DNA of 64,000 nt from Hydrogenophaga palleronii NBRC 102513. Its GTDB lineage: Bacteria; Pseudomonadota; Gammaproteobacteria; Burkholderiales; Burkholderiaceae_C. Shown one piece after another: positions 1 to 10,077 of this stretch. Made by a program: the position numbers and the translations under genes. How positions within the stretch are numbered: the stretch's first letter is position 1; each line of letters begins with the position of its first letter. The notes under the pieces are model-generated. The model was not told the DNA's origin. It searched no databases and saw only the letters and a program-made list of their open reading frames with translations. The DNA is taken from assembly GCF_001571225.1 (NCBI RefSeq), contig NZ_BCTJ01000014.1:1-64000 (forward strand), read 5' to 3'.

Positions 1-14
1 CAGGGGGGTCTCCC

Positions 15-836
15 TCAGTACTCCAGCCGCTCGGGCCGGATCTCCTGCAGGATCGTGGTGGCAATCTCTTCGATCGACTTGGTGGTGGTGGAGAGCCAGC
101 GAATGCCCTCGCGCCGCATCATGGCCTCGGCCTCGCTCACTTCCATGCGGCAGTTGGCGAGATCGGCGTAGCGGGAGTTGGGGCGGCGCTCGTTGCGGAT
201 CTCGCTCAGACGTTCGGGCGCGATGGTCAGGCCGAAGATCTTCTTGCGGTGCGGCACCAGTGCCGGTGGCAGCTGGCGGCGCTCGAAGTCTTCCGGGATC
301 AGCGGGTAGTTCGATGCCTTCAGGCCGTACTGCATGGCGAGGTAAAGCGAGGTCGGTGTCTTGCCGCTGCGGCTCACGCCGACCAGGATCACGTCCGAGC
401 CCTGCAGGTCCTTGTGGCTCTGCCCGTCGTCGTGGGCGAGCGAGAAGTTGATTGCCTCGATGCGGTCGTTGTAGGACTGGCTCTTAGAGGCATCGGAAAA
501 GCGCCCCACGCGGTGGTTGGACTTGATGCCGAGCTCGTGCTCCAGCGGCGCCACGAAGGTGCCGAACATGTCCAGCAGCACGCCCTTGCACTGGGTGCGG
601 AACACCTCCAGCACCTCGAGATTGACCACGGTGGTGAAGACCAGCGGGCGCTTGCCCTCCAGGTCTGCCGCATGGTTGATCTGGCGCACCGCCTGGTGCG
701 CCTTGTCCACGCTGTCCAGAAAGGGCAGCCGGACCCTGCGCATGGTGGTCTCGAACTGATTCAGGATGGCGTTGCCAAAAGTTTCGGCAGTAATGCCGGT
801 TCCGTCCGATATGAAGAAGACCGTTCTGTTGCTCAT
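15..836 (-). CDS. ppsR: PEP synthase regulatory protein (kinase/pyrophosphorylase)
   Basis: A 273-residue protein of the DUF299 family. In this family the enzyme inactivates PEP synthase by ADP-dependent phosphorylation of a threonine and reactivates it by phosphate-dependent removal (family knowledge). Visible are the N-terminal [11 protein letters not shown] motif and a P-loop VGVSRSGKT near residues 153-161, followed by the conserved [13 protein letters not shown] stretch. Length is normal for the family. It is divergent from ppsA, its expected target, with a 163-bp gap, the usual arrangement. The ATG at 836 gives the canonical N-terminus. Confidence 0.96.
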   Translation of the reverse strand: MSNRTVFFISDGTGITAETFGNAILNQFETTMRRVRLPFLDSVDKAHQAVRQINHAADLEGKRPLVFTTVVNLEVLEVFRTQCKGVLLDMFGTFVAPLEHELGIKSNHRVGRFSDASKSQSYNDRIEAINFSLAHDDGQSHKDLQGSDVILVGVSRSGKTPTSLYLAMQYGLKASNYPLIPEDFERRQLPPALVPHRKKIFGLTIAPERLSEIRNERRPNSRYADLANCRMEVSEAEAMMRREGIRWLSTTTKSIEEIATTILQEIRPERLEY

Positions 837-999
837 GGAGCCGCGTCCTTACAATGCTGGATGTTGTGCCGGCGCCATTATCCCGCCGCCGGCTCGCCCG
901 TATTCTGCTTTCGTGCCCGGTGCCAGACCCACAACAGAACAACAGGTCGTCCCGCCGATGCATGGAACACCCCGGTTTTTCAACCTTAGGAGCTTTCCC

Positions 1000-3393
<2,394 letters not shown>

Positions 3394-3461
3394 GCGCCTG
3401 AGCCGGCGGGTGCTAGCAAATACCTAGGCGCTGCATGGCGGCGCAATGCGATGATCCGCCG

Positions 3462-3746
3462 ATGCCCGAGCCGACCACGACCGACAGCCACGAACCGCGC
3501 GCCCTGGTGCTCAAGGCGGTGCTGCTGTCGGTCATGCTGGCGGCCTCTTTCGGGGTGTGCTTCTTCGCCCGCTCGCTGAGCTTCCCGGTGTTCGGCTGGC
3601 CGCTGCACTTCTGGATGGCGGCCCAGGGCGGCGTGCTGGTGTTCATCGCCATCGTGGTGGTGTACGCCGCCGTCATGAGCCGGCTGGAGGCACAGGCCGA
3701 GCGGGCCGCACAGGCCACGCAGCAGGGGGCCGGTGCCGATGTCTGA
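3462..3746 (+). CDS. DUF4212 small subunit of a sodium:solute symporter
   Basis: A 94-residue protein with two predicted membrane segments (about residues 19-40 and 49-70) separated by a short loop with FPVFGWPLHFWMA. This matches the small membrane proteins (DUF4212) encoded directly upstream of VC_2705-type sodium:solute symporters. Its 3' end overlaps the symporter start by 8 bases, implying translational coupling. An in-frame ATG at 3435 is also possible. I prefer 3462 because the family begins close to this point and a -10-like GATGAT lies 6 nt upstream, as in other apparently leaderless genes here. Confidence 0.85.
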   Translation: MPEPTTTDSHEPRALVLKAVLLSVMLAASFGVCFFARSLSFPVFGWPLHFWMAAQGGVLVFIAIVVVYAAVMSRLEAQAERAAQATQQGAGADV

Positions 3747-5799
3747 CCATCCGGGGTACGCGGCTTACAAACGCCGCCTGCACCACATCCTGGCCCTTTA
3801 TGTGCTGGGCCTGATCGCCTTTCTGCTGCTGATGGCCTGGGCCGAGCACAGCGGCATGTCGCGCCGCTGGCTGGGCCCGATCTTTTTGTTCTCCACCGTG
3901 ATGATGTACGGCGGCATCGGCATCTACTGCCGCACCGCCGACCCGGAGGAGTACTACGTGGCCGGGCGGCGCATCCCGCCGCTGTACAACGGCATGGCCG
4001 CCGCCGCCGACTGGATGAGCGCGGCCTCCTTCATCAGCCTGGCCGGCGGTCTCTACCTGCAGGGCTTCGGCGGCACCGAAACCCAGGCCGGCGGGCTGGC
4101 CTTCGTGCTGGGCTGGACCGGTGGCTTCTGCTTGGTGGCGCTGTTCATCGCGCCGCACCTGCGCAAGCTCAACCTCTACACCGTGCCGGACTATTTCCGC
4201 GTGCGTTTCGGCGGCCGCTGGCCGCGCCGCATTGCCGCTTTCTCGGCGGTGCTGTGTTCCTTCACCTATGTGGTGGCGCAGATCTACGGCATCGGCCTGG
4301 TGGCCTCGCGGCTGACCGGCGTGCAGTTCGAGATCGGCATCATGCTCGGCCTCGGCGGCGTGGTGCTGTGTTCCTTCCTCGGTGGCATGCGCGCCATCAC
4401 CTGGACCCAGGTGGCGCAGTACATCATCCTGCTGCTGGCCTTCCTGATCCCGGTGTCCTGGCTGGCCTACAAGCAGCTCGGCAACCCGATGGCGCCGCTG
4501 GTGTACGGGGCGCAGATACAGAAGATTGCCGCGCTCGAGCGCGAGCTGCAGGCCTCGCCGGCCGAGCAGGAGGTGCAGGCGGCTTTTGCGCGCCGTGCGC
4601 AGGAGTACGGCCGCTGGCTGGAGGACGTGGAGGGCACGCTCAAGCGCGAGCGCGCGGCCAAGCAGGAGCGCGTGCGCACGCTCAAGGCGCAGAACGCCGA
4701 CATCGAACTGGTGGTGGCCGCCACGCGCGAGCTGGCCGCCTTGCCTGCAGATGTGTCGAGCGCACGCGAGCGCTGGACCCGCGCCATGCAGGACAGCGAG
4801 GAACGTTCCAAGCCGCTCGGCGGCCTGCCACCACACAGCCAGGCCTTTGCCGGCGACCCCGAGGGCACGCCGGCCGAGCAGAAGGCCTACCAGACCTCGC
4901 GCAACAACTTCCTGGCGCTGATGTTCTGCCTCATGGTGGGCACGGCCGGCCTGCCGCACCTGCTGACGCGTTACTACACCACGCCTTCAGTGGCGGGAGC
5001 GCGCTCGTCCGTGGCCTGGTCGCTGTTCTTCATCGCACTGCTCTACGTGAGCGCACCGGCGCTGGCGGTGCTGGTGAAGTACGAGGTGATGCAGAACGTG
5101 GTGGGCAGCCGCTTCGACGCCTTGCCGGCCTGGATCGCGCAGTGGTCGCGGCTCGACGGTTCGCTGATCTCGGTGAGCGACATCAACGGCGACGGCATCC
5201 TGCAGTTCGGTGAGCTGCGGCTGGGCGCGGACGTCATCATGCTGGCCACCCCCGAACTCGGCGGCATGCCCTACGTGGTGTCCGGTCTGGTGGCCGCCGG
5301 GGGGCTGGCGGCGGCGCTGTCAACCGCCGACGGCCTGCTGCTGACCATCAGCAACTCGCTGGTGCGCGACACCTACTGCCACGAGGTCACGCGCATCGTC
5401 ACGCCCGAGCAGCGGGTGATCCTGTCCAAGTTCGCGCTGCTGAGCGTGGCCATGCTGGCCGCTTTCGTGGCGGCGATCCGGCCGGCCGAGATACTGCCGC
5501 TGGTGGCGTCGTCGTTCTCGCTCGCCGCCGCGGCGCTGGTGCCGGCCATGATCATGGGCATCTTCTGGAGCCGCACCACCGGCGCGGCCGCGGTGGCCGG
5601 CATGTCGACCGGCCTGGTTGTGACGGTGGCCTACATGCTGATCAACGCACCCACGGTGCGTGGCTTTTTCGGCTGGACCGGCTCGGGCCTGTGGTTCGAC
5701 ATCCAGCCCCTGTCGGCAGGCGTGTTCGGCGTGCCGGTGGGCTTTGCGGTGATCGCCGTTTTGAGCGTTTTGCAGCGCCGCAGGTCGCCTGGCGTTTAG
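3739..5799 (+). CDS. sodium:solute symporter, VC_2705 family (acetate/organic acid uptake type)
   Basis: A 686-residue SSS-family permease, longer than the ActP-type norm of about 550. It carries the typical core segments YYVAGRRIPPLYNGMAAAADWMSAASF and GLVAAGGLAAALSTADGLLLTISNSLVRD. The extra length is a charged, Ala/Glu/Arg-rich probably coiled-coil segment at about residues 255-360 (bases 4510-4820). A second feature is a 12-residue EF-hand-like loop DINGDGILQFGE at bases 5179-5214. Relatives take up acetate, propionate or other short carboxylates; the substrate is not readable here. Start ATG 3739 is chosen over GTG 3733, giving the usual MSD N-terminus. Confidence 0.92.
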   Translation: MSDHPGYAAYKRRLHHILALYVLGLIAFLLLMAWAEHSGMSRRWLGPIFLFSTVMMYGGIGIYCRTADPEEYYVAGRRIPPLYNGMAAAADWMSAASFISLAGGLYLQGFGGTETQAGGLAFVLGWTGGFCLVALFIAPHLRKLNLYTVPDYFRVRFGGRWPRRIAAFSAVLCSFTYVVAQIYGIGLVASRLTGVQFEIGIMLGLGGVVLCSFLGGMRAITWTQVAQYIILLLAFLIPVSWLAYKQLGNPMAPLVYGAQIQKIAALERELQASPAEQEVQAAFARRAQEYGRWLEDVEGTLKRERAAKQERVRTLKAQNADIELVVAATRELAALPADVSSARERWTRAMQDSEERSKPLGGLPPHSQAFAGDPEGTPAEQKAYQTSRNNFLALMFCLMVGTAGLPHLLTRYYTTPSVAGARSSVAWSLFFIALLYVSAPALAVLVKYEVMQNVVGSRFDALPAWIAQWSRLDGSLISVSDINGDGILQFGELRLGADVIMLATPELGGMPYVVSGLVAAGGLAAALSTADGLLLTISNSLVRDTYCHEVTRIVTPEQRVILSKFALLSVAMLAAFVAAIRPAEILPLVASSFSLAAAALVPAMIMGIFWSRTTGAAAVAGMSTGLVVTVAYMLINAPTVRGFFGWTGSGLWFDIQPLSAGVFGVPVGFAVIAVLSVLQRRRSPGV

Positions 5800-5925
5800 G
5801 GGTTTTCCCGATTCCTGGGGGTAGCGGGGCCCGCAGAACGCGCGATGTCAGTTTCTTGTCAGACGCTCCTAAAACACTGCGACGGCATCTTGTGCCAGGC
5901 ATCTAACTTAGGAGACTTCAACATC

Positions 5926-7608
5926 ATGGCAACTGCAACGGCTGCATCCAATGCACCGATGACCAAGGAAGAGAGAAAGGTGATCTTCGCCTCGTCTCTC
6001 GGCACGGTTTTCGAGTGGTACGACTTCTACCTGTACGGCTCGCTGGCGGCGATCATCGCGCGCCAGTTCTTCTCCGGCCTGGATCCAACATCCGCCTACA
6101 TCTTCGCGCTGCTGGCCTTCGCCGCCGGCTTCCTGGTGCGTCCGTTCGGTGCGATCTTCTTCGGCCGTCTGGGCGACATGATCGGTCGCAAGTACACCTT
6201 CCTCGTGACCATCCTGCTCATGGGCGCGTCCACCTTCATCGTGGGCCTGCTCCCGAGTTACGCGTCGATCGGCCTGGCCGCTCCCATCATCCTGATCATC
6301 CTGCGCATGCTGCAAGGCCTGGCGCTGGGCGGTGAGTACGGTGGTGCTGCGACCTACGTGGCCGAGCACGCGCCACACGGCAAACGCGGCGCCTACACGG
6401 CCTGGATTCAGACCACGGCAACGCTGGGCCTGTTCCTGTCGCTGCTGGTGATCCTGGGCGTGCGCACTGCGCTGGGCGACAAGGAGTTCGGCGAGTGGGG
6501 CTGGCGCATTCCGTTCCTGGTGTCCATCCTGCTGCTGGGCATCTCGGTCTGGATCCGCCTGAGCCTGAACGAGTCTCCCGCGTTCCAAAAGATGAAGGCC
6601 GAAGGCAAGACCTCCAAGTCGCCGCTGAAGGAATCGTTTGGCCAGTGGAAGAACCTGAAGGTCGTGATCCTGGCGCTGCTCGGCCTGACCGCCGGCCAGG
6701 CCGTGGTCTGGTACACCGGGCAGTTCTACGCGCTGTTCTTCCTCACGACGATCGCCAAGGTCGACGCCACCACCGCCAACCTGTTCATCGCCGCCGCGCT
6801 GCTGATCGGTACGCCGTTCTTCATCGTCTTCGGTGTGCTGTCGGACAAGATCGGTCGCAAGCCCATCATCATGGGTGGCTGCCTGATCGCGGCGCTGACG
6901 TACTTCACGGTGTTCCCGATGCTGCTCAAGTACGCCAACCCGACGCTGGTGGCCGCTCAGGAAGCTTCGCACGTGACGGTGACCGCGGATCTGAAGGAAT
7001 GCTCGTTCCAGGGCAGCCCGATCGCCCGCGACATCGATTTCCGCACCTCGTGCGATATCGCCAAGCGCGCGTTGACGCAGTCGTACATCCCGTACACCAG
7101 CGTTCAAGGCCCGGCCGGCGTGCCTGCCACGATCACGCTCGGCGACAAGGTGCTGAACGCTCCCGTCGGTGTGCTGAACGAAAAGCGCGACGCCTTCTCG
7201 GCCGAGAGCGTCAAGGCCATCGGTGACTTCCGCAAGGAGCTGACCGAAACGGCGAAAGCCGCCAACCTGACCATCGCCGCGGACACGACCAAGATGAACA
7301 AGCCGATGGTGCTGGCGATTCTGGTCTTCCTGGTGATTCTGGTGACCATGGTGTACGGCCCCATCGCCGCCATGCTGGTCGAGATGTTCCCCACCCGCAT
7401 CCGCTACACCTCGATGAGCCTGCCGTATCACATCGGCAACGGCTGGTTCGGCGGCCTGCTGCCCACCACGGCTTTTGCCATGGTGGCGGCCACGGGTGAT
7501 ATCTTCTACGGCCTCTGGTATCCGGTGATCGTGGCCGCGGGGACCTTCGTCATCGGCATGATCTTCATCCGAGAAACCAAGGACATCGACATCTACGCCA
7601 ACGACTGA
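5926..7608 (+). CDS. MFS transporter, metabolite:H+ symporter (MHS) family
   Basis: A 560-residue permease of the ProP/KgtP/ShiA group. Signatures are TVFEWYDFYLYGSLAA at the first helix, RPFGAIFFGRLGDMIGRKYT after helix 2, and GGEYGGAATYVAEHAP in helix 5. MHS proteins are usually 430-450 residues. The surplus is a hydrophilic insertion of about 115 residues (bases about 6949-7300) between helices 9 and 10, predicted periplasmic, with two cysteines (KECSF, TSCDI). The start at 5926 has a TAGGAGA ribosome-binding site at 5909-5915; an upstream in-frame ATG at 5845 lacks support. The substrate, probably a dicarboxylate or related acid, is unknown. Confidence 0.9.
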   Translation: MATATAASNAPMTKEERKVIFASSLGTVFEWYDFYLYGSLAAIIARQFFSGLDPTSAYIFALLAFAAGFLVRPFGAIFFGRLGDMIGRKYTFLVTILLMGASTFIVGLLPSYASIGLAAPIILIILRMLQGLALGGEYGGAATYVAEHAPHGKRGAYTAWIQTTATLGLFLSLLVILGVRTALGDKEFGEWGWRIPFLVSILLLGISVWIRLSLNESPAFQKMKAEGKTSKSPLKESFGQWKNLKVVILALLGLTAGQAVVWYTGQFYALFFLTTIAKVDATTANLFIAAALLIGTPFFIVFGVLSDKIGRKPIIMGGCLIAALTYFTVFPMLLKYANPTLVAAQEASHVTVTADLKECSFQGSPIARDIDFRTSCDIAKRALTQSYIPYTSVQGPAGVPATITLGDKVLNAPVGVLNEKRDAFSAESVKAIGDFRKELTETAKAANLTIAADTTKMNKPMVLAILVFLVILVTMVYGPIAAMLVEMFPTRIRYTSMSLPYHIGNGWFGGLLPTTAFAMVAATGDIFYGLWYPVIVAAGTFVIGMIFIRETKDIDIYAND

Positions 7609-7620
7609 TGCGGCGTTCGT

Positions 7621-7651
7621 CGCCCCCGGCTTGCAAGCGGGGGCGATTTTT
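7621..7651 (+). terminator. rho-independent terminator 1 after MHS permease
   Basis: An 8-bp stem CGCCCCCG/CGGGGGCG (7621-7628 and 7638-7645) is followed by a run of T at 7647-7651, directly downstream of the permease stop codon. Confidence 0.85.
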
Positions 7652-7659
7652 CCCAAACT

Positions 7660-7682
7660 GCCCGCCGTGTGCGGGCTTTTTT
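7660..7682 (+). terminator. rho-independent terminator 2 (tandem)
   Basis: The stem GCCCGC/GCGGGC (7660-7665 and 7671-7676) is followed by six T (7677-7682). It lies only 8 nt after the first terminator and probably acts as a backup. Confidence 0.8.
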
Positions 7683-7818
7683 CATGGGAAATCGCAAGCG
7701 GTATGGATAAACCCCAATTCAAATACCCCCTTTGCCATGTCAAGCTTGCCCGGCTCGGCATCGAGCACTTCTGCGCCGTGGGCGCTCCAACACCAGGCAG
7801 CACGCCAGTGAAAAAACC

Positions 7819-8292
7819 ATGAGCATTGTCAAAACGGAGGCCGGGCTGAGGGTGATGAAAGACCGCTCGGTGCCGCTGACACCCCGGCAAAGATCGGTTT
7901 TCATCCTGATCGACGGACGACGCAGCATGGAAGAAGTGCTGGCTGCGTCGGTTGCCATGGGTGTGTCCCAGCAAGATGTGGAGCAGTTGTTCGAGCTGGG
8001 CCTCATCATCGACGAAACGCCAAGCCTGAGCGCAGCAGAGCAGACCGCCCGCCAGGCGAGCGCAGTTGCCGACCTGGCATCCCGGGGGCGCACCGACGCG
8101 CAGCGTTACCAGGACGCCTATCCGATCGCCGCCCGCCTGACCTCCGAATTGGGCCTGCGCGGCTTTCGCCTCAATCTGGCGGTGGAGGGCGCGGGCAACT
8201 ACGAGCAACTGCAGGCCGTGGCGTCACGCATCCGCGATGCCGTCGGGCCGGAAAAGTATGCGCCACTGGACGAGGCGCTGAACCACCGCTGA
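7819..8292 (+). CDS. hypothetical protein with RQ...DGRRS N-terminal module
   Basis: A 157-residue soluble protein of unknown function. The first about 70 residues are predicted helical and resemble a small winged-helix-like module, with TPRQRSVFILIDGRRSMEEV followed by an LFELGLI strand. The same pattern (RQ, about 8 residues, GRRS, an acidic helix, then QGYL) recurs in the 83-residue protein encoded at 28380-28631. The C-terminal half (YPIAARLTSELGLRGFRLNLAVEGA) is specific to this protein. Start ATG 7819 is preferred over an in-frame ATG at 7732 inside the terminator region. The gene stands alone between a double terminator and the rpsF promoter. Confidence 0.7.
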   Translation: MSIVKTEAGLRVMKDRSVPLTPRQRSVFILIDGRRSMEEVLAASVAMGVSQQDVEQLFELGLIIDETPSLSAAEQTARQASAVADLASRGRTDAQRYQDAYPIAARLTSELGLRGFRLNLAVEGAGNYEQLQAVASRIRDAVGPEKYAPLDEALNHR

Positions 8293-8335
8293 GCCTGCTG
8301 CTGCCGGCTTCTCAGGGCAGGGAAGTTCCGCAGGC

Positions 8336-8341
8336 TATAAT
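8336..8341 (+). promoter_or_regulatory. -10 box of the rpsF operon
   Basis: A perfect TATAAT lies 96 nt upstream of the rpsF ATG. No convincing -35 element is seen at 16-18 bp (TTCTCA at 8309 is 21 bp away). Transcription would begin near 8348, leaving a leader of about 90 nt. Confidence 0.6.
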
Positions 8342-8436
8342 GGAGAGCTTTTTCGCCTTGCCACACCGCTTCCAGACGCGGCGGGTGGCTGTATCCCGTC
8401 GTGGTTTGCGCCACGCCTCATCCTCAAGGAGTGTCT

Positions 8437-8829
8437 ATGCGTCACTATGAAATCGTCTTGCTGATCCACCCGGATCAAAGCGAACAGGTTCCGGCCATGC
8501 TGGAACGCTACAAGGGCATGATCACCGCCGGCGGCGGCAAGATCCACCGCGTGGAAGACTGGGGCCGTCGCCAGATGGCTTACCAGATCAACAAGCTGTC
8601 CAAGGCCCACTACCTGTGCGTCAACATCGAGGCCGATCAGGCTGTGATGGCCGAACTGGAACACGCGTTCAAGTTCAACGATGCCGTGCTGCGCCACCTC
8701 ACCGTACTGCGCAAGAAGGCCGACACCGGTCCTTCGGCCATGATGAAGTCGGTCGAGCGCGAAGAAGCCCGCAAGCTTCAACAGCCGTCCGCTCAGCAGC
8801 ACCAAGCGCAGGAACAGGCCGCCGCGTAA
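8437..8829 (+). CDS. rpsF: 30S ribosomal protein S6
   Basis: A 130-residue ribosomal protein of the 30S platform that binds S18. [18 protein letters not shown] and the [20 protein letters not shown] segment are diagnostic. It ends in a Gln/Ala-rich tail. ATG 8437 is chosen over an upstream in-frame GTG at 8401 because AAGGAG at 8426-8431 is well placed and the N-terminus is canonical. First gene of the operon with priB, rpsR and rplI. Confidence 0.98.
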   Translation: MRHYEIVLLIHPDQSEQVPAMLERYKGMITAGGGKIHRVEDWGRRQMAYQINKLSKAHYLCVNIEADQAVMAELEHAFKFNDAVLRHLTVLRKKADTGPSAMMKSVEREEARKLQQPSAQQHQAQEQAAA

Positions 8830-8854
8830 GCCCGCGGCGTGACGTCGTCATCGG

Positions 8855-9142
8855 GTGAATCATCTTCAGTTGTCGGCCGTGGTGGTGCAGGTGCAGAGCC
8901 TGCGGTACACACCGGCAGGCATACCGGCCGTCAATCTCGTGCTCGAACACGAGTCCCAGGTCGTTGAAATGGACACCCCGAGGCAGGTGAAGTTGCAACT
9001 GAGGGCTGTGGCCTTCGGTGCCCAGGCCGAGATCCTTTCCCGACAGGGGCTCGATGCGGTCTGTGAATTTCACGGTTTCATGACGAACCAGCGCAACGGC
9101 AAAGGCGTGGTGTTCCACATCCAAGATTTCAGCAAAACATAG
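8855..9142 (+). CDS. priB: primosomal replication protein N
   Basis: A 95-residue single OB-fold single-stranded-DNA-binding protein that helps PriA restart stalled replication forks. Evidence is the small size, the location between rpsF and rpsR (conserved in beta- and gammaproteobacteria), and OB-fold strands such as [17 protein letters not shown] and [24 protein letters not shown]. The start is GTG at 8855, giving [11 protein letters not shown], with no strong ribosome-binding site, so it is probably translationally coupled to rpsF 25 bases upstream. Confidence 0.93.
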   Translation: MNHLQLSAVVVQVQSLRYTPAGIPAVNLVLEHESQVVEMDTPRQVKLQLRAVAFGAQAEILSRQGLDAVCEFHGFMTNQRNGKGVVFHIQDFSKT

Positions 9143-9153
9143 GAAGGCCCATC

Positions 9154-9435
9154 ATGGCTGCACCCAAACGTTTCAACAAAGACAAGCGCCCCAAGCGCAA
9201 TACCCAGTCGCTGCTCTTCAAGCGCAAGCGCTTCTGCCGCTTCACCGTGGCCAACGTCGAAGAAGTCGACTACAAGGACATCGATGTCCTGCGTGACTTC
9301 ATCGCCGAGAACGGCAAGATCATCCCGGCGCGCCTGACCGGTACCCGCGCCTTCTACCAGCGCCAGGTCAACACCGCCATCAAGCGCGCGCGTTTCCTGG
9401 GCATGCTGCCCTACAGCGACCAGCATCGCGTCTGA
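9154..9435 (+). CDS. rpsR: 30S ribosomal protein S18
   Basis: A 93-residue basic protein with the invariant segments [16 protein letters not shown] and [19 protein letters not shown]. It forms a heterodimer with S6 on the 30S platform. A GGAAGG ribosome-binding site precedes ATG 9154. Third gene of the operon, 11 nt after priB. Confidence 0.98.
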   Translation: MAAPKRFNKDKRPKRNTQSLLFKRKRFCRFTVANVEEVDYKDIDVLRDFIAENGKIIPARLTGTRAFYQRQVNTAIKRARFLGMLPYSDQHRV

Positions 9436-9448
9436 AAGAGAGCCTGAC

Positions 9449-9901
9449 ATGCAAATCATTCTGCTCGACAAAGTCATCAACCTCGGCGCCCTGGGCGATG
9501 TGGTCAAGGTCAAAGAGGGCTATGCCCGCAACTTCCTGATCCCCACCGGCCGTGCCCGCCGTGCCACCCAAAGCGCCATCGCCGAATTCGAAGCACGCCG
9601 TGCCGAACTCGAAAAAGTGGCCGCTGCCAAACACGCCGAAGCCCAGGCCCTGGGTGAAAAGATCGCTGCCGTGACGCTCAAGCTGTCGCAAAAAGCCGGC
9701 GTGGACGGCCGCCTGTTTGGCTCCGTGACCAACGGCGACGTGGCGGAAGAACTCGTGAAGCAAGGCTTCGCGGTGTCCAAGTCGCAAGTGCGCCTGCCGA
9801 ACGGTCCGCTCAAGAACGTGGGCGATTACACGGTCAGCGTGAACCTGCACACCGACGTGACGGTGGACGTCAACGTGTCGGTGCTCGGCGAAAGCGCCTG
9901 A
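9449..9901 (+). CDS. rplI: 50S ribosomal protein L9
   Basis: A 150-residue protein with the N-terminal L9 signature [19 protein letters not shown] then [19 protein letters not shown], a long connecting helix (residues about 45-75), and the C-terminal rRNA-binding domain ([14 protein letters not shown]). Last gene of the ribosomal operon; a strong terminator follows. Confidence 0.98.
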   Translation: MQIILLDKVINLGALGDVVKVKEGYARNFLIPTGRARRATQSAIAEFEARRAELEKVAAAKHAEAQALGEKIAAVTLKLSQKAGVDGRLFGSVTNGDVAEELVKQGFAVSKSQVRLPNGPLKNVGDYTVSVNLHTDVTVDVNVSVLGESA

Positions 9902-9925
9902 GTCCTGCTCGACCGCCGTCTCGAA

Positions 9926-9957
9926 AAGCCGCTGCCTTCGGGCAGCGGCTTTTTTTT
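9926..9957 (+). terminator. rho-independent terminator of the rpsF operon
   Basis: An 11-bp stem AAGCCGCTGCC/GGCAGCGGCTT closes a TTCG tetraloop (9937-9940) and is followed by eight T. Textbook form, 25 nt after the rplI stop. Confidence 0.95.
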
Positions 9958-10006
9958 CTGGTGCGGCATTCAACTTGTCCCGTCTTCTGCACCTGATTCA
10001 CACCGG

Positions 10007-10027
10007 TTTTCCACAGGGTTGTCCACT
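10007..10027 (+). promoter_or_regulatory. two DnaA-box-like sites upstream of dnaB
   Basis: TTTTCCACA (10007-10015, 8/9 to TTATCCACA) and TTGTCCACT (10019-10027, 7/9) lie in direct orientation, 12 nt apart start to start, about 50-70 nt before dnaB. DnaA binding here is inference only. Confidence 0.3.
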
Positions 10028-10077
10028 CCCGACGGGAACCTGGGGGCGTAACATCGCCCTTTAGCTCCGAGACCCCC

